Of a stretch of 64,000 bases of DNA, positions 10,282-18,906 are shown piece after piece; positions within the stretch are counted from its first letter, which is position 1; every line of letters starts with the position of its first letter. The position numbers and the translations under genes are program-made. This stretch comes from Nitrospirillum viridazoti CBAmc (GTDB lineage: Bacteria > Pseudomonadota > Alphaproteobacteria > Azospirillales > Azospirillaceae), in contig NZ_CP022111.1 of the NCBI RefSeq assembly GCF_000730165.1, positions 1,612,001 to 1,676,000 of the forward strand, given 5' to 3'. Under the pieces are notes generated by a model. The model had not been told where the DNA came from, did no database searches, and was given only the letters and a program-made list of their open reading frames with translations.

Positions 10282-12180
10282 TCACGCGTCCAGCGCCCCC
10301 GCCTGGCCATCCCCTGTCTGGGCCCCACCCGGGTCCACCCCGCGCAGCGCTTCCTCAATGGCGGCGCGCAGGACCTCGGGCAGGTAGGGCTTGTGAATCA
10401 GGACGCAGCCGGTGGCCGACGCCTCCTGGATGCGGGCGGTGTCGGTATCGCCGGTGACGATGATGCCAGGCAGATGGCGCCGCATCTCGTTGCCTAAGCG
10501 GGCCACCAGTTGCACGCCGTTGAGGGGACCAGGCAGGCGGAAGTCGCTGATCACCAGGCCCGGCAGGCGCACGGCGTCGCGCATGGCGGCCAGGGCGTCG
10601 TCGGAGCCGGCGGCGGTGATGACGCGATAGCCCCAACTCTCGATGATGGCGCCCAGCGCCATGCGCTGCAGGGCGTCGTCCTCCACCGCCAGGATGGTCC
10701 GCGGGTCGCTCTCGCGCTGGGCCGGGCGCTGGCCGTCGCGGGGAAAGGCCAACAGGCTGTCCTTGGCGGCCGGAGCCCCCACAGCGGGGGCCGCCGGCAC
10801 GCAAGGCACCAGGACGGAGAAGACCGAGCCGCGGCCGGGAACGGAGCGCACGGTGACGGTGGTGCCCAGCAGGCGGGCCATGCGGCGCACGATGCCCAGC
10901 CCCAGGCCCAAGCCCTTGGTCCGGTCACGTTCCGGATTGCTCAGCTGGACGAAATCCTCGAACACCGTGTCCAGCTCGGCGGCCGCGATGCCCACGCCCG
11001 TATCCCACACCTGGACCAACATGGATCGGCCCCGGCGGCGGGTGGAAACCAGGACGCGCCCACCCCGGCCGGTGTAGCGGATGGCGTTGGACAGCAGGTT
11101 GCGCAGGATGCATTTCAGCAGGACGGGGTCGGTGTCCGCCTCCCCAAGCGCCGCCTGCGGGCCGGTCTTGGCGGCGGTGCGCAAGCGGATCTCCACTCCC
11201 GCCTTCTCGGCATCGCCCCGGATGGCACTGACCAAGCCGGCCACCGTCGCCTCCAGACCGAAGCGCTGCGGGTTCGCCGTCACCGTGCCAGCGTCCAGAA
11301 CCGACACGTCCAGCAGGGCGCGCAGCAGCTCCTCCCCCGCCGACAACGCCTCGCCCATGCCGCCGATGAGCTTGCGATCCAGCGCATTGGCCAGACCGTT
11401 GGCGGGCGTGGCGCTGGAACCGCCGCCACCGCCGGCCGCCGTGGCGACAGCGGCGCGGCCGTTGACCGCCCGCTCGCTCAGCATGTTGTGATAAAGCCGC
11501 ATGGTCTGCAGCGGCTGGCGCAAATCGTGGCTGATCGCGGCCAGGAAGACGGACTTGGCGCGGTTGGCTCTTTCCGCCTCCTCCGCCCGCGCCTGGCTTT
11601 CGGCCACGGCGGCGCGGAGCGACTCATAAAGCTGGACGTTGGTCAGGGCCACGGCGGTGGAATGGGCGACCGCCTGCAGCAATGCCACCTCTTCCGCCTT
11701 CGGCATGCGCACCGTCGCCCAATAGGCGCCGATGGCGGCCACCGGCTCATCCGTGCGCACCGGCACCATCACCAGGCTTTTCACAAAGGTGGGGCGGTAG
11801 GCGTCATGCGGAATGCGATCATCCTGGTAGATGTCGGGGATGACGGCCGGCTGGCGGTTCAGCATGACCCAGCCGGAAATGCAGGTGGACAAGGGGAAGC
11901 GCCGGCCCTTCCACAGCGGGCCGATGGCATCCTCATCCGCGTAGTGGCACAGGTCGCCATCCCGCAGGACGAAGGTGACACCGTCGGCACCGCTCAGCGC
12001 CCTGGCCGCCAGACGCACCACGGCCATGACGCTGGGCACGTCCCGGCAAAAGGACAAGGCCTGGACCAGATCCACCAGGTCGCCCACAGGGCCGGTAAAG
12101 TTCACGGGAGGGAACGGAGCCGCGGCGGAAGGCGCGTCCGGAATGGGCGCCGGCCGCACCGGGACCGCCCCAGAGGACAT
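10282..12180 (-). CDS. Hybrid sensor histidine kinase (GAF-HisKA-HATPase-REC)
   Basis: This is a soluble two-component hybrid kinase of 632 residues with no membrane segment. An N-terminal GAF-type domain (about residues 30-190, including VKSLVMVPVRTDEPVAAIGAYW) probably senses a small ligand or redox state. A coiled-coil linker leads to the HisKA phosphoacceptor in FLAAISHDLRQPLQTM. The HATPase shows the N-box NLLSNAIRYTGRGG and glycine boxes VWDTGVGI and GLGLGLGI. A C-terminal receiver has the likely phospho-aspartate in LVISDFRLPG. The start at 12180 is supported by GGAAAG five bases upstream. Having both kinase and receiver with no adjacent output gene suggests a phosphorelay to an unlinked partner. 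Confidence 0.9.
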   Translation of the reverse strand: MSSGAVPVRPAPIPDAPSAAAPFPPVNFTGPVGDLVDLVQALSFCRDVPSVMAVVRLAARALSGADGVTFVLRDGDLCHYADEDAIGPLWKGRRFPLSTCISGWVMLNRQPAVIPDIYQDDRIPHDAYRPTFVKSLVMVPVRTDEPVAAIGAYWATVRMPKAEEVALLQAVAHSTAVALTNVQLYESLRAAVAESQARAEEAERANRAKSVFLAAISHDLRQPLQTMRLYHNMLSERAVNGRAAVATAAGGGGGSSATPANGLANALDRKLIGGMGEALSAGEELLRALLDVSVLDAGTVTANPQRFGLEATVAGLVSAIRGDAEKAGVEIRLRTAAKTGPQAALGEADTDPVLLKCILRNLLSNAIRYTGRGGRVLVSTRRRGRSMLVQVWDTGVGIAAAELDTVFEDFVQLSNPERDRTKGLGLGLGIVRRMARLLGTTVTVRSVPGRGSVFSVLVPCVPAAPAVGAPAAKDSLLAFPRDGQRPAQRESDPRTILAVEDDALQRMALGAIIESWGYRVITAAGSDDALAAMRDAVRLPGLVISDFRLPGPLNGVQLVARLGNEMRRHLPGIIVTGDTDTARIQEASATGCVLIHKPYLPEVLRAAIEEALRGVDPGGAQTGDGQAGALDA

Positions 12181-12460
12181 CGCGTCTTTCCATCCCATAC
12201 CGACCGTCCCTGACACGCCTTCGAGGGCATACCGGTATGGCGAAGTGCCGGCCGGCCTGGCCATCATCGAGAGTGGCCCAGGTGGACGATATGGGGGATT
12301 CCCCCAACTATTCCAGGCCGTTCCCGGGGACTACCACCTCCGGTTAGGCACACACGGCCGGCCTGGTGGTGACAATGAGGGTGCCGGGCCTGGGTGGGGC
12401 CGGGTTGGAAAGTATGGTTTCGCAGGAAGAGGTTTGAGCCCACCGCCCAGGCGGCGGCCG

Positions 12461-12712
12461 TCAGCTGGCGACCCGCTCGTTGAACAGGCGGCTGAAGCTT
12501 TCGGCCGACAGGGTGCGTTGGTCCGGGGCGCAGCTGCCTTCGGGCAGGTTGTTGCGCACCATGAAGCGCACGTGCGGGATGTGGAAACTGTCCGTGGTGA
12601 TGGTCAAAACCTCCGCCGTTTCCGTCACGCTGCCGGAAACGACCCGACGATACTGCGCGCCAACCTGCAACGGATCGTCCAGGCGTGACCGGCGGAAGAG
12701 AGAGAAGCCCAC
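12461..12712 (-). CDS. Small conserved hypothetical protein
   Basis: This 83-residue protein begins at a GTG with a strong AGGGGGA ribosome-binding site seven bases upstream. It reads VGFSLFRRSRLDDP, then a compact beta-rich stretch (YRRVVSG...ETAEVLTITTD, IPHVRFMVR) and ends RTLSAESFSRLFNERVAS. I recognise this as the style of small alphaproteobacterial hypothetical proteins with a conserved IPHVRF motif, but know no function. No signal peptide or membrane segment is visible. A longer in-frame start at 12835 has no comparable ribosome-binding site. Its downstream neighbour is the hybrid kinase, 280 bp away. Confidence 0.6.
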   Translation of the reverse strand: MGFSLFRRSRLDDPLQVGAQYRRVVSGSVTETAEVLTITTDSFHIPHVRFMVRNNLPEGSCAPDQRTLSAESFSRLFNERVAS

Positions 12713-13198
12713 ACTCGTCCCCCTAATAAAGCAGGCCCGGCACTCCGCCCAATGAACAGGGCGTTTATTGGCGCCGACGCCAGACGTTCGGGATAAAGGC
12801 CCCGTCGCCTTGCCCCGCCTGCGGTATCTCGACATGGGTCGGCACCATTCCCTCAGTTCCCAATACTTCGGGAAGCTGGCGCGCCCGAGGCCCGGTCCAG
12901 ATACAAGCGCCGGAAGCCCAGTGGGGGCGGAAATGGTTACTGTGCCGGCCAGTCACGCCCCGGGTCGGGGGCAAATGCCGCGAAGCAGTTTGAATCTATA
13001 TCGAGAGTATCCCATTGTTTTAGTGCGGGCAATGCTTTTGCCATATGGCAAATATGGCATTTTAAATATTCCCGACGCGGCAAGCCATGGCGGTTGGTCT
13101 GCGCGGAAAGGAAAGGCTTAGTCGGCGGCGCAAAGAACGGTAGGTTTATATACAATTTTATAGGATTTTTATTTAGCATCTCTCCGCCCGCCTTGCCG
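12713..13198. other. AT-rich intergenic stretch with palindrome
   Basis: About 485 bp with no credible gene, and clearly more AT-rich in its second half than the core DNA around it. It contains a perfect 14-bp palindrome TTGCCATATGGCAA at 13038-13051, followed by AATATGGCATTTTAAATA. It could hold an operator or small RNA, but nothing can be assigned from sequence alone. Confidence 0.5.
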
Positions 13199-14785
13199 TC
13201 ACGCCGCCGCCAGATCCGCCAACAGGGCCGGCACCTGTTCGGGCAAGTCCTCGGCCACCAGGCCGGGACCGAAGCGCAGGGCGGCCTGGGCGTGCAGCCA
13301 GGCGGCGGCCAGGGCGGCATGCCAGGCGTTCATGCCGCCGGCCAGCAGGCCCAGGCACAGGCCCGCCAGGACGTCGCCCGACCCGGCGGTGGCCAGGGTG
13401 GGCGGGCCGCCGGCCTCAATGGCGGCGCGGCCATCGGGCCGGGCGATGACTGTGTCCGGCCCTTTCAGCAGGATGACCGCGCCCAGGTGGCGGGCGGCGG
13501 CCCGGGCGCGCGTCAGTTTATCCCCCGCCAGTGCGGCATGCCCGGCCCCGAACAGGCGGGCGAATTCGCCCTCGTGCGGCGTCAGCACCACCCGGCCCGC
13601 CAGATGGGTCCCCAGCGCGTCCGCTTGACCGGCGAAGGCTGTGAAGATGTCGGCGTCCAGGACGAGGCCGAAGCCGGCGCCCCCTGAGCCGGTATCCACT
13701 GGGCCGGCGCCCACCGAACCGCCCTGGCGCCGGCCGGCGGCGGCGACCAGGGCGCGCAGCAGCGCCTGGCCATCGTCGTCCGTGCCGGCGCCCGGACCCA
13801 GCACGGCTGCGGTGATGCGCGGATCGGCCAGAATCGCCTCGGCGGCGTGAAGGTCCGCCATGGGGCGTACGATCTGGCTGGGGCTGGAAAGACGATAGAT
13901 CAGCTCCGCCGCGGGCGGGCTGGCCACCGTCACCAGGCCGGCGCCGGCCCGCTGCGCGGCGCGTGCCGCCAGACGCGCCGCCCCGGTCATGACCGCCCCG
14001 CCCAGCACCAGCGCATGGCCCCGCCGATATTTATGGTCATCGATGCGGGGGCGCGGCAGGTGGCCGGTGAACAAGGCCGGCCCGTTCTCCCACACGTCCG
14101 TGGCCACCGCCGGGTCCGCCAGCACGGCATCGGGAATGCCGATGTCGGTCACGATGGTGGCGCCGCAGGCCACGCGGCCGGGCAACAGCAGATGCCCCGG
14201 CTTTTTGCGGAAGAAGGTGACGGTGACGTCAGCCCGGACCATGACGTCGCCCACCGGCGCGCCGGTATCGGCGTCCAGGCCGCTGGGCACGTCCACCGCC
14301 AGCACGACGGCCCCGCCCCGGCGCGCATCAGCCATGGCCGCCACAAGCGCCGCCGCCATCCCCGTCAAGGGCCGGGACAGCCCCACGCCGAACAGTGCGT
14401 CGATCACCACTGTCGCCCCGGCGAGCACGGCCGGGGCGGCCTCCAGCACCGAGTCCCGCCCCCAGATCTCCACCCAATCGGCCGCCGCCAGGGCCGCATC
14501 ACCCGTCAGCCGACCCAGATCACCCAGCAGGGCCAAGCGCACGGGCCAGCCGGCGGCGGCCAGATGGCGGGCTGCCACGAATCCGTCGCCGCCATTGTTG
14601 CCCGGCCCGCACAGCACCGTCACCGGACCCAGGCCGAAGCGCGCCATCACCACGCCGGCCACCGCACGGCCCGCATGCTCCATCAAGGTGATGCCCGGCA
14701 CACCTCCCGCGATGGCGGCGGCATCGGCGGCGCGCATGTGGGCCACGGACAGCAGGGCGCGGGCGGAAGCGGCGGTCGGAACCAT
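13199..14785 (-). CDS. nnr: Bifunctional NAD(P)H-hydrate epimerase/dehydratase
   Basis: This enzyme repairs hydrated, inactive NADH and NADPH: the N-terminal half epimerises NAD(P)HX and the C-terminal half dehydrates S-NAD(P)HX using ADP or ATP. The 528-residue protein carries both domains. The YjeF_N epimerase shows MEHAGRAVAGVV and CGPGNNGGDGFVAARHL near residues 30-80, with VIDALFGVGLSRP. The ribokinase-like YjeF_C dehydratase shows GPGAGTDD, LTPHEGEFARLFG and the anion hole AGSGDVLAGLCLGLLAGG. I chose MVPTAASARALLSVAH as start. It diverges from the neighbouring Gly/His-rich protein. It is a housekeeping metabolite-repair gene and the family assignment is secure. Confidence 0.95.
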   Translation of the reverse strand: MVPTAASARALLSVAHMRAADAAAIAGGVPGITLMEHAGRAVAGVVMARFGLGPVTVLCGPGNNGGDGFVAARHLAAAGWPVRLALLGDLGRLTGDAALAAADWVEIWGRDSVLEAAPAVLAGATVVIDALFGVGLSRPLTGMAAALVAAMADARRGGAVVLAVDVPSGLDADTGAPVGDVMVRADVTVTFFRKKPGHLLLPGRVACGATIVTDIGIPDAVLADPAVATDVWENGPALFTGHLPRPRIDDHKYRRGHALVLGGAVMTGAARLAARAAQRAGAGLVTVASPPAAELIYRLSSPSQIVRPMADLHAAEAILADPRITAAVLGPGAGTDDDGQALLRALVAAAGRRQGGSVGAGPVDTGSGGAGFGLVLDADIFTAFAGQADALGTHLAGRVVLTPHEGEFARLFGAGHAALAGDKLTRARAAARHLGAVILLKGPDTVIARPDGRAAIEAGGPPTLATAGSGDVLAGLCLGLLAGGMNAWHAALAAAWLHAQAALRFGPGLVAEDLPEQVPALLADLAAA

Positions 14786-14910
14786 GGGCGGACACTCGGG
14801 CGATTGAACGACCAGGGGTTGATGCCGGCGGCAGCAAGACAACGCCTCGCTGGCGGCGGCAGAATTTCCCAAGTACAATGGCGCCGTCCGCAACCACCCG
14901 TCGAGGGCTT

Positions 14911-15972
14911 ATGTCCGCCATTTGGGGACCGGGTACGCTGATCCTGGCCAGTTGGGCCACCATCGCCGCCTGGGGCGGCCACCTTCTCACCAGACGACAA
15001 AAGCGCCTAAGGGCCGTGTTCGTCCACGACCTCTCCCTGGCGACGGAGCGCTTCCGCAGGCGGCATGACCTGGACGCTGCCGACGCCGCTTTCTGGGAAA
15101 TGGAGTTCCGGCGTTATTTCGGCCTGATGGCCGCCCCGCCGGGATGGGCGGCAAAACAGCCCTTGGGCGCACCCGACAGCCTGGTCGACGACTATTGGCA
15201 CGAGCTGGTGCTGTGCACCGCCCTTTATGCCGCCTACTGCCAGGCCTCGGCCGGCCGCTTCATCCATCATCATGTCGGCGCCGGTAGCGCGGAGGCCTAT
15301 GCCCGCACCTGGATCGCCTACAAGGAGTGCTACGGGGCACCCGATCCGTCAGCATGGCCGGCACCCAGCCCCCTGGCTGTGGCCTGGGTGAGCAAGACGC
15401 GGAGTGACGGCGGCGGCGCGACCGACTCGTCCTCCACCGCCGGGGATGATGGCGGCGGCCAAGGTCACCATCACGGCAGCGGTGGGCACGGGCATGGCGG
15501 ATGTGGCGGCCATGGCGGGTGCGGGGGCGGCAGCTGCGGCGGGCACCAACCTCGTCCGCGGATCCGACTATGCCGAACCGGCCGCGTCGAACCGCCGCAC
15601 CAGGGTCTTGGGCGCCACCGCGCGCCATTGGCGGTGCAGCAGACCCATCACCTTGTCCAAAGAGCTCTGGTCGGGAATGGCGGACAAGCGCGCCAGCACG
15701 ATGGGCCAACCCACATAATGGTCGGTCAGATGATAGACGGCCGGCTCGATAGCCATCAGCAGGACGCGCTCGTCCGTGTCCACACCGGTGACGACCAGGG
15801 TGTCGCCATCCTCGCGCAGGCGGGTCAGGAGCTTGCCGCGCACCTTCAGCGCCGGCGTGCCATAGGAGATGCCATCCTCCACACCGGGCCAAGCCAGGGC
15901 CTGGGCGCGGACGTCGTCGAAGCTGAAGGTCATGGCGCGCCGCCCGGATTGCCTGTCGCGCGGGCAGTCTAG
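14911..15972 (+). CDS. Gly/His-rich-tailed protein of unknown function
   Basis: The first 165 or so residues look like a genuine conserved domain: an N-terminal hydrophobic segment (GTLILASWATIAAW), then a helical region with DDYWHELVLCTALYAAYC resembling glycine-rich-domain (GRDP-like) proteins. A tail very rich in Gly, His and Cys follows (GHHHGSGGHGHGGCGGHGG), which could bind metal. After about residue 215 the frame stays open only because it runs antisense through the entire MmcQ/YjbR gene, and the predicted sequence there looks random. The true C-terminus probably lies near 15,550, with the in-frame stop lost or shifted. Start chosen at 14911 with GAGG upstream. Confidence 0.6.
   Translation: MSAIWGPGTLILASWATIAAWGGHLLTRRQKRLRAVFVHDLSLATERFRRRHDLDAADAAFWEMEFRRYFGLMAAPPGWAAKQPLGAPDSLVDDYWHELVLCTALYAAYCQASAGRFIHHHVGAGSAEAYARTWIAYKECYGAPDPSAWPAPSPLAVAWVSKTRSDGGGATDSSSTAGDDGGGQGHHHGSGGHGHGGCGGHGGCGGGSCGGHQPRPRIRLCRTGRVEPPHQGLGRHRAPLAVQQTHHLVQRALVGNGGQARQHDGPTHIMVGQMIDGRLDSHQQDALVRVHTGDDQGVAILAQAGQELAAHLQRRRAIGDAILHTGPSQGLGADVVEAEGHGAPPGLPVARAV
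15568..15933 (-). CDS. MmcQ/YjbR family protein
   Basis: A 121-residue protein of the MmcQ/YjbR fold, a small alpha/beta domain resembling a double-wing DNA-binding structure; the cellular role of the family is unclear. Recognisable features are the N-terminal helix MTFSFDDVRAQALAWPGVED, the GTPALKVRGKLLTRL strand pair and the HYVGWPIVLARL segment typical of the family. It overlaps on the opposite strand with the tail of the Gly/His-rich reading frame, and I consider this gene the real one in the overlap. A second family member lies at 22992-23336. Confidence 0.88.
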   Translation of the reverse strand: MTFSFDDVRAQALAWPGVEDGISYGTPALKVRGKLLTRLREDGDTLVVTGVDTDERVLLMAIEPAVYHLTDHYVGWPIVLARLSAIPDQSSLDKVMGLLHRQWRAVAPKTLVRRFDAAGSA

Positions 15973-16006
15973 CGCCGCCGCATGGTGAAAGGATCCGGAA
16001 AAGCAG

Positions 16007-16031
16007 AAAGGCGCCCGGTGAGGGCGCCTTT
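16007..16031 (-). terminator. Terminator downstream of tRNA-His
   Basis: On the minus strand a perfect 10-bp stem (AAAGGCGCCC / GGGCGCCTTT, 5-nt loop) is followed by CTGCTTTTCC. It lies about 30 bp past the tRNA 3' end. A second perfect 9-bp inverted repeat (TCCTTATAC tat GTATAAGGA, 16036-16056) sits between the two. Confidence 0.75.
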
Positions 16032-16059
16032 GCTATCCTTATACTATGTATAAGGAGGA

Positions 16060-16136
16060 TGGGGCGATGGATGGGACTCGAACCCACGACCGCTCGGACC
16101 ACAACCGAGAGCTCTACCAGCTGAGCTACCACCGCC
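16060..16136 (-). tRNA. tRNA-His (anticodon GUG)
   Basis: The minus strand folds as a full tRNA: acceptor GCGGTGG with 3' CCATCGC, TAGCTCAG in the D-arm, anticodon stem CTCGG/CCGAG around TTGTGGT (anticodon GTG), and T-arm GGTTCGAGTCC. The 3' end is C73 plus encoded CCA, and a G precedes position 1. This is the G(-1):C73 pair that identifies histidine tRNA, and here it is genomically encoded. Confidence 0.96.
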
Positions 16137-16390
16137 GCCGTGAGGCGGGTTTCTGCACCACCTGCCCCTGCCCCGTCAAGCATTCTGATAAAATAATCTT
16201 CACATGCCGGGGTCGCGTCCCGCGACAGGCTGCAATCGAGGCACTGGCATCCCCACAAATCAGCCACACCGCCACCTCAAAGGACAAAATACAGGCTGTT
16301 GATTAATTTTTGTGCTGTCGTCTGCATAAGAAGCGCGCATACGTTGGGGCCACCGGGGCCGGAGGGCCGGGCCCGCCCCATCCGCCGGGT

Positions 16391-16406
16391 TGGCATGGGG
16401 CGTGCT
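16391..16406 (+). promoter_or_regulatory. Sigma54 (-24/-12) promoter upstream of glnB
   Basis: TGGCATGGGGCGTGCT matches the consensus TGGCACGNNNNTTGCW at 10 of 12 fixed positions, including the invariant GG and GC at the exact 12-bp spacing. It sits about 215 bp before glnB. An RpoN promoter driven by NtrC fits the known nitrogen control of glnBA in Azospirillum. I found no convincing paired NtrC site, so enhancer placement is open. The remainder of 16137-16620 has no gene. Confidence 0.7.
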
Positions 16407-16617
16407 ATCCTGTTGCCCCGGTCCGGCCGGGCCACATGGGGGCGGCGACGCCTGTTGCGGGATGCGCCCCACCCGTGTTGTCTATGGGCCAGACACCGAA
16501 TTGAAAATCGTGGGGGGTTTCCGGCATCAGTTTCCAGGCATGCGGCCCCGTTGGGTTCCGCAGTCCCGGCACCGGCGCCGACCATCCCCCGCCCTTGAAG
16601 CGAAGGCGTGGCCGTAA

Positions 16618-16959
<342 letters not shown>

Positions 16960-17031
16960 CGCCGGTTCGCCGGATGCCGCCTCGCGTCGGGTGGCATGGA
17001 CGGGAACGGCCGGGCGCGTCGCCGTCCGGGA

Positions 17032-17058
17032 TATCAATGGTCATTGATCATTGATCAT
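17032..17058. repeat. ATTGATC direct repeats upstream of glnA
   Basis: In the 243-bp glnB-glnA spacer, TCAATGGTCATTGATCATTG is followed by ATCAT, giving tandem ATTGATCA-type units with near-palindromic character. This may be an operator for an independent glnA promoter. No protein can be named. Confidence 0.35.
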
Positions 17059-17202
17059 AGGTTTGGGGCTGGCGGCCCGGGATGGGAGTAACCCAAGGCG
17101 CCGGAACATTATGGGATGGGGGGGGCGCAGCGATGTTCCCGCCCATGCACGTGAAATCAGTAGTCACCCAACATCTCCCAGAACTTTAGGGAACCCATCA
17201 AG

Positions 17203-18612
17203 ATGTCCGATATCGCGAAGTTCTTCGACCTGGTTAAGGAGCACGACGTCAAGTACGTCGACTTCCGTTTCACCGATCCGCGCGGCAAGCTGCAGCACAC
17301 CGCCCAGCACATCAGCACCGTGAACGAGGAGATGTTCACCGATGGCGTGATGTTCGACGGGTCGTCGATCGCCGGTTGGAAGGCCATCAACGAGTCGGAC
17401 ATGATCCTGATGCCCGACCCCGCCACCGCCGTCCTGGACCCGTTCGCCGCCCAGCCGCTGCTGACCGTGTTCTGCGACGTGCTGGAGCCCTCCACCGGCC
17501 AGCCCTACAAGCGCGACCCGCGCTCCATCGCCAAGGCCGCTGAGAACTACATGGCCAGCGCCGGCATCGGCGATACCGCTTACTTCGGTCCCGAGGCCGA
17601 GTTCTTCGTGTTCGACGACGTGAAGTTCGAAGTCTCGATGAACCGCGTCATGTACGAGTTCGACAGCGAGGAAGGCCCCTACACCTCCGGCAAGGCTTAT
17701 CCGGAAGGCAATCTGGGCCACCGTCCGGCCGTCAAGGGCGGCTATTTCCCAGTCGCCCCGATCGACGCCGGCCAGGACCTGCGCGCCGAGATGGTGACCG
17801 TGATGGCCGATATGGGCGTCGAGGTCGAGAAGCACCATCACGAAGTGGCCGCCTCGCAGCACGAACTGGGCATCAAGTTCGGCACCCTGGTCAGCATGGC
17901 CGACACCATGCAGATCTTTAAGTACGTGGTGCACAACGTCGCCCACGCCTACGGCAAGACCGCCACGTTCATGCCGAAGCCGGTGTTCGGGGACAATGGT
18001 TCGGGCATGCACTGCCACCAGTCCATCTGGAAGGACGGCAAGCCGCTGTTCGCGGGTTCTGGTTACGCCGACCTGTCCGAGACCGCCCTGTACTACATTG
18101 GTGGCATCATTAAGCACGCCCGTGCCCTGAACGCCTTCACCAACCCGCTGACCAACAGCTACAAGCGTCTGGTTCCGGGCTACGAGGCGCCGGTGCTGCT
18201 GGCCTACTCCTCGCGCAACCGGTCGGCTTCCTGCCGCATCCCGTTCGTGAACAGCCCGAAGGGCAAGCGCGTCGAAGTCCGCTTCCCGGACCCGGGTGCG
18301 AACCCCTACCTGGCCTTCGCCGCCATGCTGATGGCTGGTCTGGACGGCATCCAGAACAAGATCCACCCCGGCGACGCGATGGACAAGAACCTGTACGACC
18401 TGCCGCCGGAAGAGCTGAAGGAAGTGCCGACCGTCTGCCGTTCGCTGCGTGAGGCCCTGGAGTCCCTGGCCGCCGACAACGCCTTCCTGAAGAAGGGCGA
18501 TGTCTTCACCGAGGACTTCATCAACAGCTACATCGACCTGAAGATGGAAGAAGTGCTGGCGTTCGAAACCTCGCCGCATCCCATCGAATACAAGATGTAC
18601 TACTCCGTCTGA
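17203..18612 (+). CDS. glnA: Glutamine synthetase type I
   Basis: Glutamine synthetase joins ammonia to glutamate using ATP, the entry point of nitrogen assimilation; the enzyme is a cytoplasmic dodecamer. The 469-residue protein matches the GS-I-beta length. Signature regions include [17 protein letters not shown] near the N-terminus, the glutamate/metal motif PEAEFFVFD, the ATP-site region [16 protein letters not shown] and [10 protein letters not shown]. The adenylylation tyrosine sits at about residue 398 in [10 protein letters not shown], so activity is expected to be controlled by GlnE. It is downstream of glnB, with AGGGA before the start and a strong terminator after it. Confidence 0.98.
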   Translation: MSDIAKFFDLVKEHDVKYVDFRFTDPRGKLQHTAQHISTVNEEMFTDGVMFDGSSIAGWKAINESDMILMPDPATAVLDPFAAQPLLTVFCDVLEPSTGQPYKRDPRSIAKAAENYMASAGIGDTAYFGPEAEFFVFDDVKFEVSMNRVMYEFDSEEGPYTSGKAYPEGNLGHRPAVKGGYFPVAPIDAGQDLRAEMVTVMADMGVEVEKHHHEVAASQHELGIKFGTLVSMADTMQIFKYVVHNVAHAYGKTATFMPKPVFGDNGSGMHCHQSIWKDGKPLFAGSGYADLSETALYYIGGIIKHARALNAFTNPLTNSYKRLVPGYEAPVLLAYSSRNRSASCRIPFVNSPKGKRVEVRFPDPGANPYLAFAAMLMAGLDGIQNKIHPGDAMDKNLYDLPPEELKEVPTVCRSLREALESLAADNAFLKKGDVFTEDFINSYIDLKMEEVLAFETSPHPIEYKMYYSV

Positions 18613-18648
18613 TTGGATCGGCTTCCCCCGGGAAGCCTCCTGTCGGGA

Positions 18649-18681
18649 AAGGGCCGTCCAGCCGGGCGGCCCTTTTCTTTT
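18649..18681 (+). terminator. Rho-independent terminator after glnA
   Basis: A perfect 8-bp GC-rich stem (AAGGGCCG / CGGCCCTT) is followed by TTTTCTTTT, 37 bp after the glnA stop. Confidence 0.85.
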
Positions 18682-18906
18682 GCGCTGAGCGCGCCCCGCC
18701 CCCTCTTTCGCACCCTTGCCCGCCGCCGTCCTGTACCGGAGGATAGAGCCAGGCCCCTGTCCACCGCCGATGGCAGACGTTAAGCTTAGGCGATGACGTG
18801 CCTTTTCCCGGCCGGGGCACCGCCTGGGCAGCGGTTGCCGCCCGGACATGTAAGGCCCAGATGCCGGGATTGGCCCGACGGCGGATCGCAAGCGGAAGCA
18901 TGGCTC

